From assembly GCA_963920635.1 (NCBI GenBank), contig OY987302.1, positions 40,551,500 to 40,615,499 of the forward strand: a stretch of DNA of 64,000 bases, written 5' to 3'. The DNA comes from Pseudeuparius sepicola (lineage: Eukaryota; Arthropoda; Insecta; Coleoptera; Anthribidae). The position numbers were made by a program, and so were the translations under genes. The notes under the pieces were generated by a model that searched no databases, was not told the origin of the DNA, and saw only the letters and a program-made list of their open reading frames with translations. Below, piece by piece: positions 9,237 to 21,095 of the stretch (position 1 is its first letter; every line of letters starts with the position of its first letter).

Positions 9237-10114
9237 CAGGGGCGGATGGGACCACCGGGACGCCGGGCAAATGTCCGGTGGGCCGGTCATTCGAAGGGCC
9301 CCGGAGGGCCGCAGGCTCGAAGGCTCATCGGCCATCGCATCTTAAATTTTAAGACAGTCTTAACTACTTGACAAAACAAAAGGCAATCATTGTTACAATA
9401 ACTGTTGTGAGTAGGTAGTTAATTTAACATAGGACGGTGCAACTGGCCATAATTAATTATTTTTGTTTTGTTATTTTTTGTTCTATTATTTCTTTACGTA
9501 TTTTACGGAAACGTAGAAGGGCCACACCATTATTTTATTTTTATTGAACTCGAAATTTCGACTTTTAAAGTCGCAGTCCGACTTTGAAGTCGAAATGCCG
9601 ATTTTGAACTCAAATTTTGACTTTGAACTTCGGCTTTGAAAGTTGGAAGTTCATAAAGTCGAAACTTCGAGTTCAATGTCGGAATTTCGAGTTCAAAGTC
9701 GGATTTCGAATTTCAAAGTCGAAATTTCGAGTTAAAAGTCGGAATTTCGACTTTATAAAGTCGGAATTTTGACTTCAAAGTTGGCCTTCGACTTTAAAAG
9801 TCGGAATTTCGAATTCAATAAAAATAAAATAACGGTGTGGTCCTTCTACGCTTCTGAATGTTTTGTTATTTTTATATCTTTATATTTAGAGAAAAAAGTT
9901 TTATTTGTTTTACGAGAGTTATGATTTTATTTATGTTTTCATAAAACATGTATATTTTGTTTTATTAAAAAATTACATTATCTACATTGTTTTTTTTAAT
10001 TGTTATTATAATAATAATAATTAAGAAAAGAAAAATCTAAAGCCAAATGAGATGTTTAGGGGCCGCTTGAGAGACAAATGCCCGGGCTGGTTAGGTAAAG
10101 CCCATCCGCCCCTG
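9237..10114. mobile_element. Non-autonomous hAT element, 878 bp, with exact 8-bp target duplication
   Basis: Perfect 14-bp terminal inverted repeats CAGGGGCGGATGGG and flanking duplication tacctagc (9229-9236 and 10115-10122). Subterminal CCGGGCA-AATG and GGGCCCC/GGGGCCG blocks are also inverted. No transposase is encoded. A second, unrelated inverted-repeat unit sits inside at 9508-9850. Confidence 0.9.
9508..9850. mobile_element. Nested MITE made of TTTCGACTTT-type palindromic repeats
   Basis: Outer arms of about 50 bp (CGTAGAAGG.CCACACC.TTATTTTATTTTTATTGAA) are inverted. The interior (9540-9815) is a degenerate array of short palindromic units such as AAAGTCGGAATTTCGA and CTCGAAATTTCGACTTT, about 20 bp each. 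No coding potential. Confidence 0.75.
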
Positions 10115-10122
10115 TACCTAGC

Positions 10123-10451
10123 TATTTTTTACCTATAATATGCAACTGTCGAGTTTTGTAGTTTAATCAAATTATGATTTTGTTAGAATTGATCTAGTTC
10201 ATGCTTTTAACCAATATAAATACCACCCAAGGAAAAAAAAAAAGAATTTGTGATGAAGTAATATAACAAAAATAAAATTTAACACAAAGCCACAGGTACA
10301 TAAATTATTTGGGACACAACACTTCTCGGGCATGGCTGAGAAAACACAAGAAAACACCCATTTTGATATTATACATAAAACCAGAGACTTGCCTTGATGG
10401 CAAGACTTGCCTTGATGGCAAGTCTCTGTATACAACAAAACACACTTTCAC
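10123..10451. other. AT-rich spacer with a tandem 18-bp hairpin
   Basis: At 10382-10429 two copies of AGACTTGCCTTGATGGCA are followed by AGTCTCTG, so the outer ends (CAGAGACTTGCC / GGCAAGTCTCTG) pair into a perfect 12-bp stem. No gene is seen. Confidence 0.5.
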
Positions 10452-13400
10452 CCCAGAAAAGGACGAATCAGAAGTGGCACTTGGCTAATAAAAGAGGGCA
10501 GAGGGGTATTTTTATGAGGTGGTGGGGACGGAGAGTATTGCTAGGCCGCCAGATCCTTAGAAAGGTTAAAATATGTCAACATATTTTTCACTATCATTTA
10601 TTCATTTTGGGTAGGTATACCAATAAAATTAATATGAAAGCAATTAATATTATCTAATGTGTGCCGGTAGTAAAATTATAATGTTTTACGAACCATTTAT
10701 TCTATTTATCTGAGCCCAGAAAACCCACAACCTGACCCCTGTTTTCTGGGACTTGATTATGAAAGCGGAATGCTTGACAACAGCGCGGCGCGGCGCCACA
10801 GATTCCGTTCTTGCGGTACTGCCAGATCGTCCAGTCGGGAGCCGGTAACCAAGGCAACCCACAAAAATATAATGCAAATTAATTTAGTATAAAATGAAAT
10901 CGATGATAATTTACTTATAAAAATGTTAGTCCTTGATAGTATTTTGGTTGATATTAAATTGAAGGCGATAAAAATAGCTAAATGAATTTAAGGAAATTGT
11001 CAGGCATAAAAGCTAACGCCAGACGCCAGACAGCGTCAGTATGTTCAATTGAGGTTAAACTCCTTATAAAACGTAAACAATAAAACGAAAAACGATTACC
11101 AATTTCTAAGTAAAAAAGCCCAGTATTATTATCATGACTGTGATAAAAGTATCCAAAACAGGGACCAGATAAGGTGTACAATATGTATTCAGCTTAACTT
11201 GACTGCTTGTATTGTTACTTCGAATACTTCGTTGCTGTATTTACACTAGTGCATTGTGCCCCAGAAAACCCACTTTGTGCTTAGGTTTTGTGACGAAATG
11301 GCCCCGCAATTATTGCTGTGTTCGTGGATGTTCTAACAACACGAGGAATGTTGGGATAAGTTTTTTCAAAATACCTGCTGATGAAAACAGGTAGGTACCT
11401 ATGTGTAGTTTGTCCCTACCTTGTTACCACATTATTATATCCTTAGGTATTATAAATTTTATGTCCTACGTAGGTACTACCCCTTTTACTGGAGTATTAC
11501 CTACCCCAGAAAACCCACAAATGGTTTCCTACTGATAATACCTACCTAACTATGGTTTTTAATTTTTTTTCAAGGTGTTATGCATGGACGAGAAAGTGTG
11601 GAAGGCAGGATTTGTTAGAAAAAACACCCACACAGCTTTTTATTAATTATAAAGTTTGTTCAATGCACTTTGAAAATAGTATGTTTGCAAACCAGTCGAA
11701 GTCTGGGCTAAAGAAAACAGCAATACCAACTGTGTTCTCATCATGTAAGTACCTTCATTGGTAATTATGGAAATTAGTGTATGCACCGCCCGATTTTCTT
11801 GACATTTTGACCCCATAATTACCCCTTCATTATTAGATAATAATATGTATTTTTTGCTGATACTTGTAATTTTGTTGCATTTAATTTTTTTTACTAGGTT
11901 ATATCGATGAGGCTTCTTCACAGAGTCCTTCTGTGTCTGTATGCAGCAATTTGACTTTGTTAGAACCTCAACGAGAACTTGATCAACCAGTCTCGATCGC
12001 TCAACCTTTGGATCAACCAAGTACACCCCATCTGTCACAGTCACCTATAGGCGATCTCCACAGCATTACCGAATTTTCAGTTGCATCAAAAGGTAATGAT
12101 ATATATTCACAAACTGTTATTATAGTATACACACCCAAACTTATATGACATCACGCATTATTTGCGATAATTTTTTTTGTCAAAAAAATTATATGTCATG
12201 GAAAGTCAAAAGTGTTTACTAACAAAAACAGTTAAATGTGAAAATCCCGACAATATAAATTGTAATAAATATTAAGTGATTCCATATTATAAGTTTGGGT
12301 GTGTGTACATATATTGTAATTTTTTGTATTACTTATTTGGTTATTGAATAATTCTATTTTTAGATGCTAGTCAACAAACTTCTCTTAGTTTGAGTGCACA
12401 TAGTCCGAGAAAGCATTCATTAAAGTTACAAATAAAAAAACTCCAAAGAAAGTTGCATCCGAAGTTGGAGCAAGCTGTCGACAGTGCCGACACTGAAATA
12501 AATGACGAACAATTTCTTGCCATTTGTGAGAAAAAACTGTCTGCTTCAATGCCACTATTTGTAAGGCATTATTTAGAAAATCCCAAAAAAGATCCACAGG
12601 GATATCGTTACTCTTCAGATATGAAACAATTTTCCTTAACAATTTATTTTCTAAGCCCAAATGCTTATAGATTTTTAATGAAACCACTTTATTTGCCATC
12701 TAAAAGCACTCTTCAAAGAATAACTAGCAAATGGCATATAACTGCAGGTCTTAACAGTTTCATTTTTGAGGTTATTAAATCAAAAGCTACAAATTTAGAG
12801 GGTTCTTCAAAACAGTGCATTCTTTGTATTGACGAAATGTCATTAAAAATGTTTTTATTTTACAATAGATCTTCCGATACCATTGTTGGCTTTCATAATA
12901 CATTGAAGGAAAAAAGATATGCTCCTGCTAAATATGTTTTAGCTATTATGGCTAGAGCAATATTTGCTAAGTGAAAGCAACCAGTTGCTTATTTCTTTAT
13001 TGATACTTGTTCAGGGGAGGAATTAAAATTTATTATTTTTGAAGCAATAAGGAAACTTAAATCTGTAGGATTACTAGTAAGTGCGTTAGTGTCTGATCAA
13101 GGATCAAATTTTGTACAATTTTCAAAATCAGTTGGTATCTCTCCAAACGCTTCACATTTTTATGTCGATAGCGAAAAAATATTTTATATTTTTGATGTGC
13201 CGCATCTCTTAAAATCAACACGAAATAATTTTTTCAATTACACATTCGAAACATCTGAAGGATGTACAAATAAAACGTATAGGTATTGACCAAATTTATA
13301 ATAAACAAAAACATAAGCCTTTGGCTCTTCGGCTGTGTCCAAAATTTACAGATGAACACATTAATTCGAATCCTTTTAAAAAACTGTTTAGCCGTCCAAG

Positions 13401-15261
13401 TTTTCAGCGCAATGGTAGCTGCGGCACTTAATTCCTTTATTGAATTCGGACAATTCCCCCCTTCGGCAAACGCTACAGTGTCATTTGTAGAAAAAATTGA
13501 TAAGTTATTTGATATCTTAAATTCCTCAAAAATATCAGACAGTAATACAAGTACAATAGACCTTTCAAAGGAGCAGATTACCAAGTCGATTTTTTAAAGG
13601 AAATGTTTACATATTTTGAGAATATTAAAATTTTAAAACAAAATATAGAGGTTACCAATAAAGTTAAATTTTTGAAAGGGTGGCAAACCACAATAAATTC
13701 ATTTTTAGGTCTTTGGGAAAAATGTCATTATTTAGAGTTTAGTTCCTTATACACTCGACGCTTAAATCAATATTGTCTCGAAAATTTTTTCGGCACTATT
13801 AGGCAGCAAGGGGGAAATTGCTTGAATCCAACCCCCATCCAATGCGAAAGGGCTTTCAAAAAATCATTTTGTTTAAATTATTTCCAACACGCGGATGGGG
13901 CTAATTGTATTGAGGATTTTGATTCATTATTGTCATACGTAACCACCGAACATCACAAAAAGTTGTTGTGGGAAATGCAAGATCTATTTTTTCTGATTTA
14001 AGTTCGGTGGCACCAGATTATATTGATTTCGAACTACATGAATCAAATAGTATATCATATGTTTGTGGATATTTATTAAGAAAGTGCTTGGAACAACATT
14101 CATGTGAAGTTTGTATTAAATATTGTAAACGTCATACATTAGGGGATACTGATTTGTTTACTTATTTTAAAGCATACAAATCAAGTGGTAACGAAACCTT
14201 TGGACATTTATTTTCACCTCCTGATAATTTCCTAAATTATATTAAAACTCTCGAAGTTAATTTTTGTACCCTCTTTCCAAAGTTTGCTTTAGAAGAAAAT
14301 GTTGGTGTGAAATTAAAAAATAAGCTGCAAAACATTTCATATCAACATCCATGCTCTAGATTTAATCATGCCTATTTATTATCCCTTTATATAAGATTTA
14401 GAATCTATTCTTCTTTAAAATTTTTAAATCGTGATATTGTTTCTAATAAAACTAATAAAAATTATAAACTTCGAAATTTACATTTATAAGTGCTGCCAGG
14501 GGTCATTATTTTTAAAAATTAGGCTAAGTTGATAATGTATAGTGTGCATGTGCATAATATGTACGTAAGTAGTTTATAATATCTTTTGTATTTATAGGTA
14601 TTATATTTTATATGTGCTATTGTTTTTGAATTTTTTTTTATAGATTTTAGTAATAAACCTTTTTGATAAATAACGTTTTTTACTACCAGTGATACGAATT
14701 TTGCAAATAATAATTGTTATGGATCTATATAAAAAAACAAATTAATTGCCAAGCTATGAGTTTGGACGCAAGTCGATTGAAATATTGTAATATTTCAACC
14801 ACCCAAGTAGAATAGTTCACTTGAACCTAAATCATAGTTGTTTCTAATTAATATAGGTAAGTATAAAATAATAAAGAGGAAATATTGTGAAATTTCCATG
14901 TACAATAAAAAAATGTATTTTTCTCTTTAGTAAAATATTAATATTTATATTTTTTTCGTCAGTAAAATACCTACTTAAAATCACTTCTGGAGATCCAAAT
15001 TTAACTAGATCTAATCCCAGAAAAAACCTTTACTATTCTAAAAATTAATTTTGCTATATAAAACACAAAATTTTCTATAGCCCGGACCTGATCGTGCCAA
15101 CGCAATGGGCAAGTTCTACTCTGTCCAAAATACGGTGGGCGTGGCCAATGCGCAGATGTCAACGGCGGAGAGTTCATTTCCTATGCGCCAGAGGGGAAAT
15201 TGGAACCGCGACATCAAAGGCGCCGAAAGCAAGTGCCACTTCTGATTCGTCCTTTTCTGGG
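10452..15261 (+). mobile_element. Complete P-like (THAP-type) DNA transposon, copy 1, 4810 bp
   Basis: Perfect 32-bp terminal inverted repeats (starting CCCAGAAAAGGACGAATCAG) bound the element; Drosophila P has 31-bp repeats. A 7-bp direct repeat ctttcac flanks it (10445-10451 and 15262-15268); P usually makes 8 bp, so one base may have changed. Inside are exons for a THAP DNA-binding domain and a P-family transposase body, followed by about 770 bp of non-coding right end. The tip motif CCCAGAAAA recurs internally at 10715, 10742 (inverted), 11260, 11505 and 15016, possibly as extra transposase binding sites. A second copy lies inverted at 61157 to the window end. Confidence 0.9.
11285..14489 (+). 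pseudogene. P-element-type transposase with THAP domain (four exons, inactivated)
   Basis: The exons join with correct GT-AG sites and phases. Exon 1 (to 11390) ends ..KIPADEN and holds the THAP pair CVRGC; exon 2 (11575-11744) holds W and CSMHF, completing the C2CH zinc finger; exon 3 (11898-12092) is a linker; exon 4 (12364-14489) starts with a coiled coil (LQIKKLQRKL) and carries the transposase body (DQGSNFVQF, DVPHLLKSTRNN, LNQYCLENFFGTIRQQGGN, SYVCGYLLRKCL). The start codon is uncertain. Damage: an in-frame TGA at 12972-12974, where the family has Trp (FAK-stop-KQPVAYFF); relative to copy 2, a 4-bp insertion near 13280 and an 8-bp loss near 13388; and a frame change near 13950-13965. 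The protein would bind element ends and cut and paste the transposon. The TGA leaves a possible THAP-plus-coiled-coil fragment. Confidence 0.85.
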
Positions 15262-15972
15262 CTTTCACTTCCTAACCTCCGTATTTAGGTATCCTTTATC
15301 TGATGGCTCAAAACATGAAATGTTTTTGATAGGCACACACTAATTATCGGACTAGAACACCACTGGTCCTCTGCACACTACTGTGTCCACCAAATACACG
15401 TAATAACAATCACAGATTACCCAGTAACGGTAATATAAGTGGAAATAAGTAAACGAGGAAAACGAGGAACAGATACAGATCAAAAACAAAAACAGCTGGA
15501 CGTCATCGCGTCGGACGACAGTAGTTGTATGGCCTTGTCCATAGGTGGCGGTGCTCTGACCACGTAGTTTTCTGCGCTCTTCCGTCGTCGATGGAGTGAC
15601 CTTTTGCCCGAACCGTTGATTGAAGATTCCTTTCTCCATCGACTGACTCGAATGGTGGTTTCGGAATTTGGCGCCACCGTACGGACGCGTGTCGGTGAAA
15701 TGTAAGAGAACAAGACAGAAACATTTAGTAACAAGTGGGAATGTGACAGACAGACCATAAGGATCATATTCGCATGCCACCCTAAGGCAGGATTTCTTCC
15801 TCTTCTTCAATCAACGGTTATAGCAACAAAACGTCACCTTGAGCCAGTAAATAGCCCATTTACTATTCCACACTTCAAAAGGTAGCCCAAAGTAGGAGCC
15901 TGTAGCCGCAACCCCTTTTTTCGTAGCCAGAGCAAACTTTTATATAGCCCAAATAGCTACAAATTGCCCAAT
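15262..15972. other. Unclassified sequence, possible fragment of a dispersed element
   Basis: No recognisable protein. A 152-codon minus-strand frame (15352-15810) has no known motif. CTCCATCGAC (15635-15644) and ATCAACGGTTATA (15810-15822) resemble pieces of the 8.58-9.17 kb island. From 15842 on, the text repeats TAGCCCA / GTAGCC motifs. Confidence 0.3.
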
Positions 15973-15983
15973 CCCAATCTGCC

Positions 15984-16320
15984 CCCATTTTCGAGGTCCC
16001 TGAACACGAATCTGACCTCTATAATAGAGATGAATTTAGCTCAAACTGATCACCACCCTATTTTGCACCTTTTGCAACATCGAAACTTGGCGAATACCAG
16101 CGAAAAAACCGAAATTTTGAAAGATTTGTGCCGTGTTTACGTCCGGCCCGGCCGATGTTTTCGCCCGACACAAATCTTTCAAAATTTCGTTTTTTCGGCG
16201 GGTTTCGCGAAGTTTCGATGTTGCAAAAGGTGCAAAATAGGGTGGTGATCAGTTTGAGCTGAATTCCATCTCTATTATAGAGGTCAGGTTCGTGTTCAGG
16301 GACCTCGAAAATGGGGGATT
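15984..16320. mobile_element. Palindromic MITE upstream of MELK
   Basis: Arms of about 160 bp pair almost base for base: CCCCCATTTTCGAGGTCCCT at the left, its complement at the right end. Inner landmarks are CTATAATAGAGATG, GATCACCACCCTATTTTGCA and GAAATTTTGAAAGATTTGTG. The loop (around 16140-16165) is GC-rich (CGGCCCGGCCG). One arm of the same family recurs at 47.76-47.97 kb. It ends about 490 bp before the MELK ATG. Confidence 0.85.
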
Positions 16321-16430
16321 TCAAGAAAATCGCGCGGTGTATAATTACCATAATATGTTCTTCAGATAAGTGATTAACATTAGCTATTATTATGCTGGAA
16401 GGAACTATTGCAATGTGATTCTAAACAACC

Positions 16431-16450
16431 CTCAGAGAAATTTCTCTGAG
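16431..16450. promoter_or_regulatory. Perfect 20-bp palindrome upstream of MELK
   Basis: CTCAGAGAAATTTCTCTGAG is self-complementary over all 20 bases. Its centre AGAAATTTCT equals two opposed heat-shock-element pentamers. A related palindrome with a longer loop forms the centre of the MITE at 36.9-37.3 kb, so it could be repeat-derived. Function unknown. Confidence 0.3.
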
Positions 16451-16776
16451 AAACATCCTCACAATCCTACAATGTTCAAATTAATGTAACCTTGAGCCGA
16501 CCAATGAAATCGTGGAACCCAAAGTGGGGTTTAGCCTCTCGTATCAACGGAATCTGAACAAGTAACCTTGAATCTGAACCTCCCATGTGCTTTTTGTGCT
16601 TGCTGTGAATTGTCAAAGAAAGTTGAAATTTGACAGTTGACACATTTCGATATTTCTGTGGTTGACACGAGTTGACGGGTGCCGGATTCAAATTTGAATT
16701 ATTTGTAAATAAACGGTCAAAAGATGCAAATAGTAATATAACAAAAGTGTTTTATCTTAAAAAGTTCCAAACATAA

Positions 16777-17551
<775 letters not shown>

Positions 17552-17989
17552 TAATATACTTAGTTGGTTATAGCACAGACCTATACACTTATATAGCTTT
17601 GCTACAGACAGTGCCTGGAGCCTGAGGACTCAATTGTTTCAGCTGACACCAATAGAGGGCGCCGCATGTGTGAAATTCGAATAAAAATATAATCGGCTGG
17701 CCTGGCGACAATAATTCAGTGGCCTTGAAAGCACCTCTCCCATAAAAAAACGCTGTAACGTTGTTAGTGCAAGAACATGCGGATAGAAGGCATAGTAATA
17801 ATAAGGCAGCGACAAGCGTATTTTTGCGATCTATAAAGTTTGCTCACTTGAAGCTATGACACGAGAAAACCTCAGTCTAAGTGCCAGCCATCCATAAGCA
17901 GTTTATTTTGTGGCGCTTAGACTGTCGTGTGTCAGCTTAGAGTGTGCGGATGGTAGCTGTTTGCGTCATGTCGCAAACAGATAAAGTAA

Positions 17990-18392
17990 AAAATTGAAAA
18001 TAAAAAAACCTTTCTAAAAACAAGCTTTTATTTAAGCCATGTACTAAAACAAATAAAATAAGTTTTCGTTAAGATACTTAATTCAATTCCAAATTCCAAG
18101 TTTTTGCAAATCGAAAAGCTTGACGCCAGAAAATGTTGATGAAAGTAGGTACCAATTTATTGGTCAGTGATTGGTTGATAAGCAAGTACCTATTTGCCCA
18201 AGTATGCATTTTTTTCTTTACAATTCGCGTGACGAGCTTTTCAATTTGCAAAAACTTGTCGCAATTTGGAATTTGAACTATCTTAATGAAAACCTAAACT
18301 TATTTTATTTGTTTTAGAGTACCTACATGGCTTGAATAAAAGCTTGTTTTTAAAAAGGTTTTTTTTTATTTTCAATTTTTATTTGTGTTTTT
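17990..18392. mobile_element. MITE with ~125-bp inverted arms
   Basis: AAAAACAAGCTTTTATT.AAGCCATGTA (from 18016) and its complement (to about 18350), plus AATTCCAAATT and GTTTTTGCAAATTGAAAAGCT-like blocks, pair as inverted arms around a spacer at 18125-18225. No coding content. Confidence 0.75.
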
Positions 18393-18409
18393 TAGTAGGT
18401 ACCTATTTG

Positions 18410-19095
18410 ATTCCCATGTCAGGAGGGTGGTAAAGAAATTTAGTCTGCCATCTTGGGGCCTTCGCCACATTGGATTTAGTATGAGTATGAAAGTCCTTTA
18501 CCTTATATTGTTTTCTACCCGTCAAGCCCTTTCATGATTTGATACCCATGTTGGGTATCAATAAATAGGTAATCCGCCATCTTAGAGCGGCAGCCATATT
18601 AAATTTAGTGCGTGATGTCACTAACTTTATCGTTTTCTACTCTTCAAGCCCTTTCATTTGATACCCATATTAAAGGAGTTGGAAAGAAAATGTAATCCGC
18701 CATCTTTGGAGCGGTGGCCATATTGAATTTAGTGTGATGTCACTAACTTTATTCTTTCTGCTCTTCAAGCCTTTTCATTTGATACCCATATTAAGGGGGT
18801 TGAAAAGAAAATGTAATCCGCCATCTTGGAGCGGCGGCCATATTGAATTTAGTGTGATGTCACTAACTTTTTCGTTTTCTACACTTCAAGCCGAGCTTCA
18901 AGCCCTTTCATTTAATACCCATATTAAAGGGGGTTGACAAAAAATACATCATCTACCATCTTGGAGCTGCGGCCATATTGAATTTAGTGTGATGTCACTA
19001 ACTTTATCGTTTTCTACTTTTCAAGCCCTTTCATTTGATACCCATATTAAGGGGGTTGACAAAAAATACATCACCTGCCATCTTGGAGTGACAAT
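18410..19095. repeat. 118-bp satellite, about 5.5 copies
   Basis: Each unit reads: TTTGATACCCATATTAAGGG, then AAAATGTAATCCGCCATCTT, GGAGCGGCGGCCATATTGAA, TTTAGTGTGATGTCACTAAC, then CTTCAAGCCCTTTCA. Divergence rises toward the left edge. The last copy is cut at 19095. Every unit repeats the GCCATCTT / GATGTCAC motif pair also seen near 4.87 kb. Confidence 0.85.
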
Positions 19096-19283
19096 ATTGC
19101 ATATTGTATTGTCACCGGAACTAAAGCTGTATGTAAAATTTCAGCTCAATCGGATGTCGATAAGTGGTTCTAATTCAGCTTGCAAGATTCGACCCACACC
19201 TTGTAAAAAGTAGCCAGGATTGGCAAAGTGTATCAAAAGTTGAATAACTTTTAAATACATAAAACAAACTACACAAGTGTATA

Positions 19284-20413
19284 CAGGGTGTTCCTTAATG
19301 ACATGCTAATACTTAAGGGGGTTATTCTTGGGCCCATTTTAAGAAAAAAACTTCATATGAACGTATGTCGTAAACGTCCTAACTTTTGAGATATAGGGCG
19401 TTGAAGTTCATTTTTTTAAATTGAATTTTGGCTACATCTCCCGAAATAATCAAGCTGCTGAACTAAAATTTGGCACTGCTATGTTTTTGGGGATGGAGAA
19501 TAAGCTGAAAATGTCAATTTCACCGTATCTCACAGAGGGCGCCCTGTTTTTTGATCACGCTTTTACGCGTAACTTTTTTGAGGTTATCTTTTTGGTCCTG
19601 CGGGTCCATCATTTTAGTGCATCTTTTCATTCTGCAACAAATGATAAAATCAACTGTTTACGTTGAAATTGGCAAAACGTGCCCAGAAACACCTGTTGAT
19701 TCCAATATTCCAAACATAAAATTTTCACCTACTGCTTTCAAGTGTTGCAGATCAACTGTACATTCAAAATGATGAAAAAAATGCCAAATGGGCATTGGTC
19801 AAAACACCATTGGTTTTCTTGAAATAGAGTGTCCAAATTTTGTCAAATTCAATCCTTTCCGTTATGAAAGCGAATAATTTTTGGTACATTATTCATAGGG
19901 ATTTTTTTCTCAGTTTAAATGGTACAGTTGATCTGTAACACTTGAAGGTGGTAGGTGAAAATTTTATGTTTCGAATATTGGAATCGACAGGTGTTTTGGA
20001 GAACGTTTTGGCAATTTCAAAGCAAACTGTTGATTTAATCGTTATGAAACAAGAGTACCTTTTTGTTGCAGAATAAAAAGATGCACTAAAATGATGGACC
20101 TGCAGGACCAAAAAGATAACCTCAAAAAAGTTACGCGTAAAAGCGTGATCAAAAAACAGCGCAAGTGGCGCCCTCTGTGAGATACGGTGAAATTGACATT
20201 TTCAGCTTATTCTCCATCCCCAAAAACATAGCAGTGCCAAATTTCAGTTCAGCAGCTTGATTATTTCGGGAGATGTAGCCAAAATTCAATTTAAAAAAAT
20301 GTACTTCTCAAAAGTTAGAACGTTTACGACATACATTCATATGAAGTTTTTTTCTTAAAACGGGCCCAAGAATAACCCCCTTAAGTATTAGCATGTCATT
20401 AAGGAACATTCTG
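19284..20413. mobile_element. Large fold-back MITE, 1130 bp, TA target
   Basis: Tips are TA-CAGGGTGTTCCTTAATGAC at the left and CAGAATGTTCCTTAATGAC-TA inverted at the right. Arms of about 500 bp pair nearly throughout (GGGGGTTATTCTTGGGCCC, CATATGAA, CTTATTCTCCATCCCCAAAA and TTACGCGTAAAAGCGTGATC blocks). The loop is around 19790-19900. Short frames on both strands are palindrome by-products. Tips and TA flanks point to Tc1/mariner-type mobilisation. Confidence 0.88.
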
Positions 20414-20454
20414 TATAATAATAATTGGCTTATTTATTAAATAGGGAGGTTTAA

Positions 20455-21095
20455 AATGATTCCAGGTGCATGAATCCATGTTTGAAAAAAAAAGCCATAA
20501 ACCCACTCCCAGAGAATTGTTTTTGGTCCGTTCCTGTCCATTCTATAAAAGGATATAATTTATGTATTATGTAACAAATGGGTTGAAATATTTTTCATAC
20601 AAAAATTACCTCACTGCACCCATTTAAAAAGAAAAATGGATAACTCCAATGTTTTTGGATCGATGATTGCCTGTTTCAGCGAGGACGTTCAAAAAGTTAA
20701 AAAAAAAAAAATGTGGGACAAAAACTACCCCTCTCCACCCACGAAAACAGTTGTTTTTAGCCGGATTGTCGCCATTTTCACCAAGGACGTTCAAAATGCA
20801 CCAATCCACGGTTGAAAAAATTTGCTGGGCAAAACTATTCCCTGCACCCCTTTAGGGAAAAAACTTGATAACTCCGTTGCTTCTGTTCCGATTTTCGCCG
20901 CTTTCACAAGGACATTCAAAAAGTCTTATAGAAATAAAAAACTGCCGGACAAAAAATTACCCCTTCCCACCCCCGAATTTGTTTTTTGTCGGGTCCTCAC
21001 CATTTTCAGCATGGACATTCTAAATAATCCCATAGGTGCACGTTAAAAAATTTGCCAGACTAAAACTACCCCTGCATCTTTTTTTAGGAAAAAAA
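20455..21095. repeat. Diverged tandem array, left half of an inverted pair
   Basis: Alternating blocks GGACAAAAACTACCCC, CATTTTCACCAAGGACGTTC and CACCAATCCACGGTTGAAAA repeat roughly every 200 bp. The same blocks occur in inverse orientation at 23.09-24.20 kb. No coding content beyond chance frames. Confidence 0.65.
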
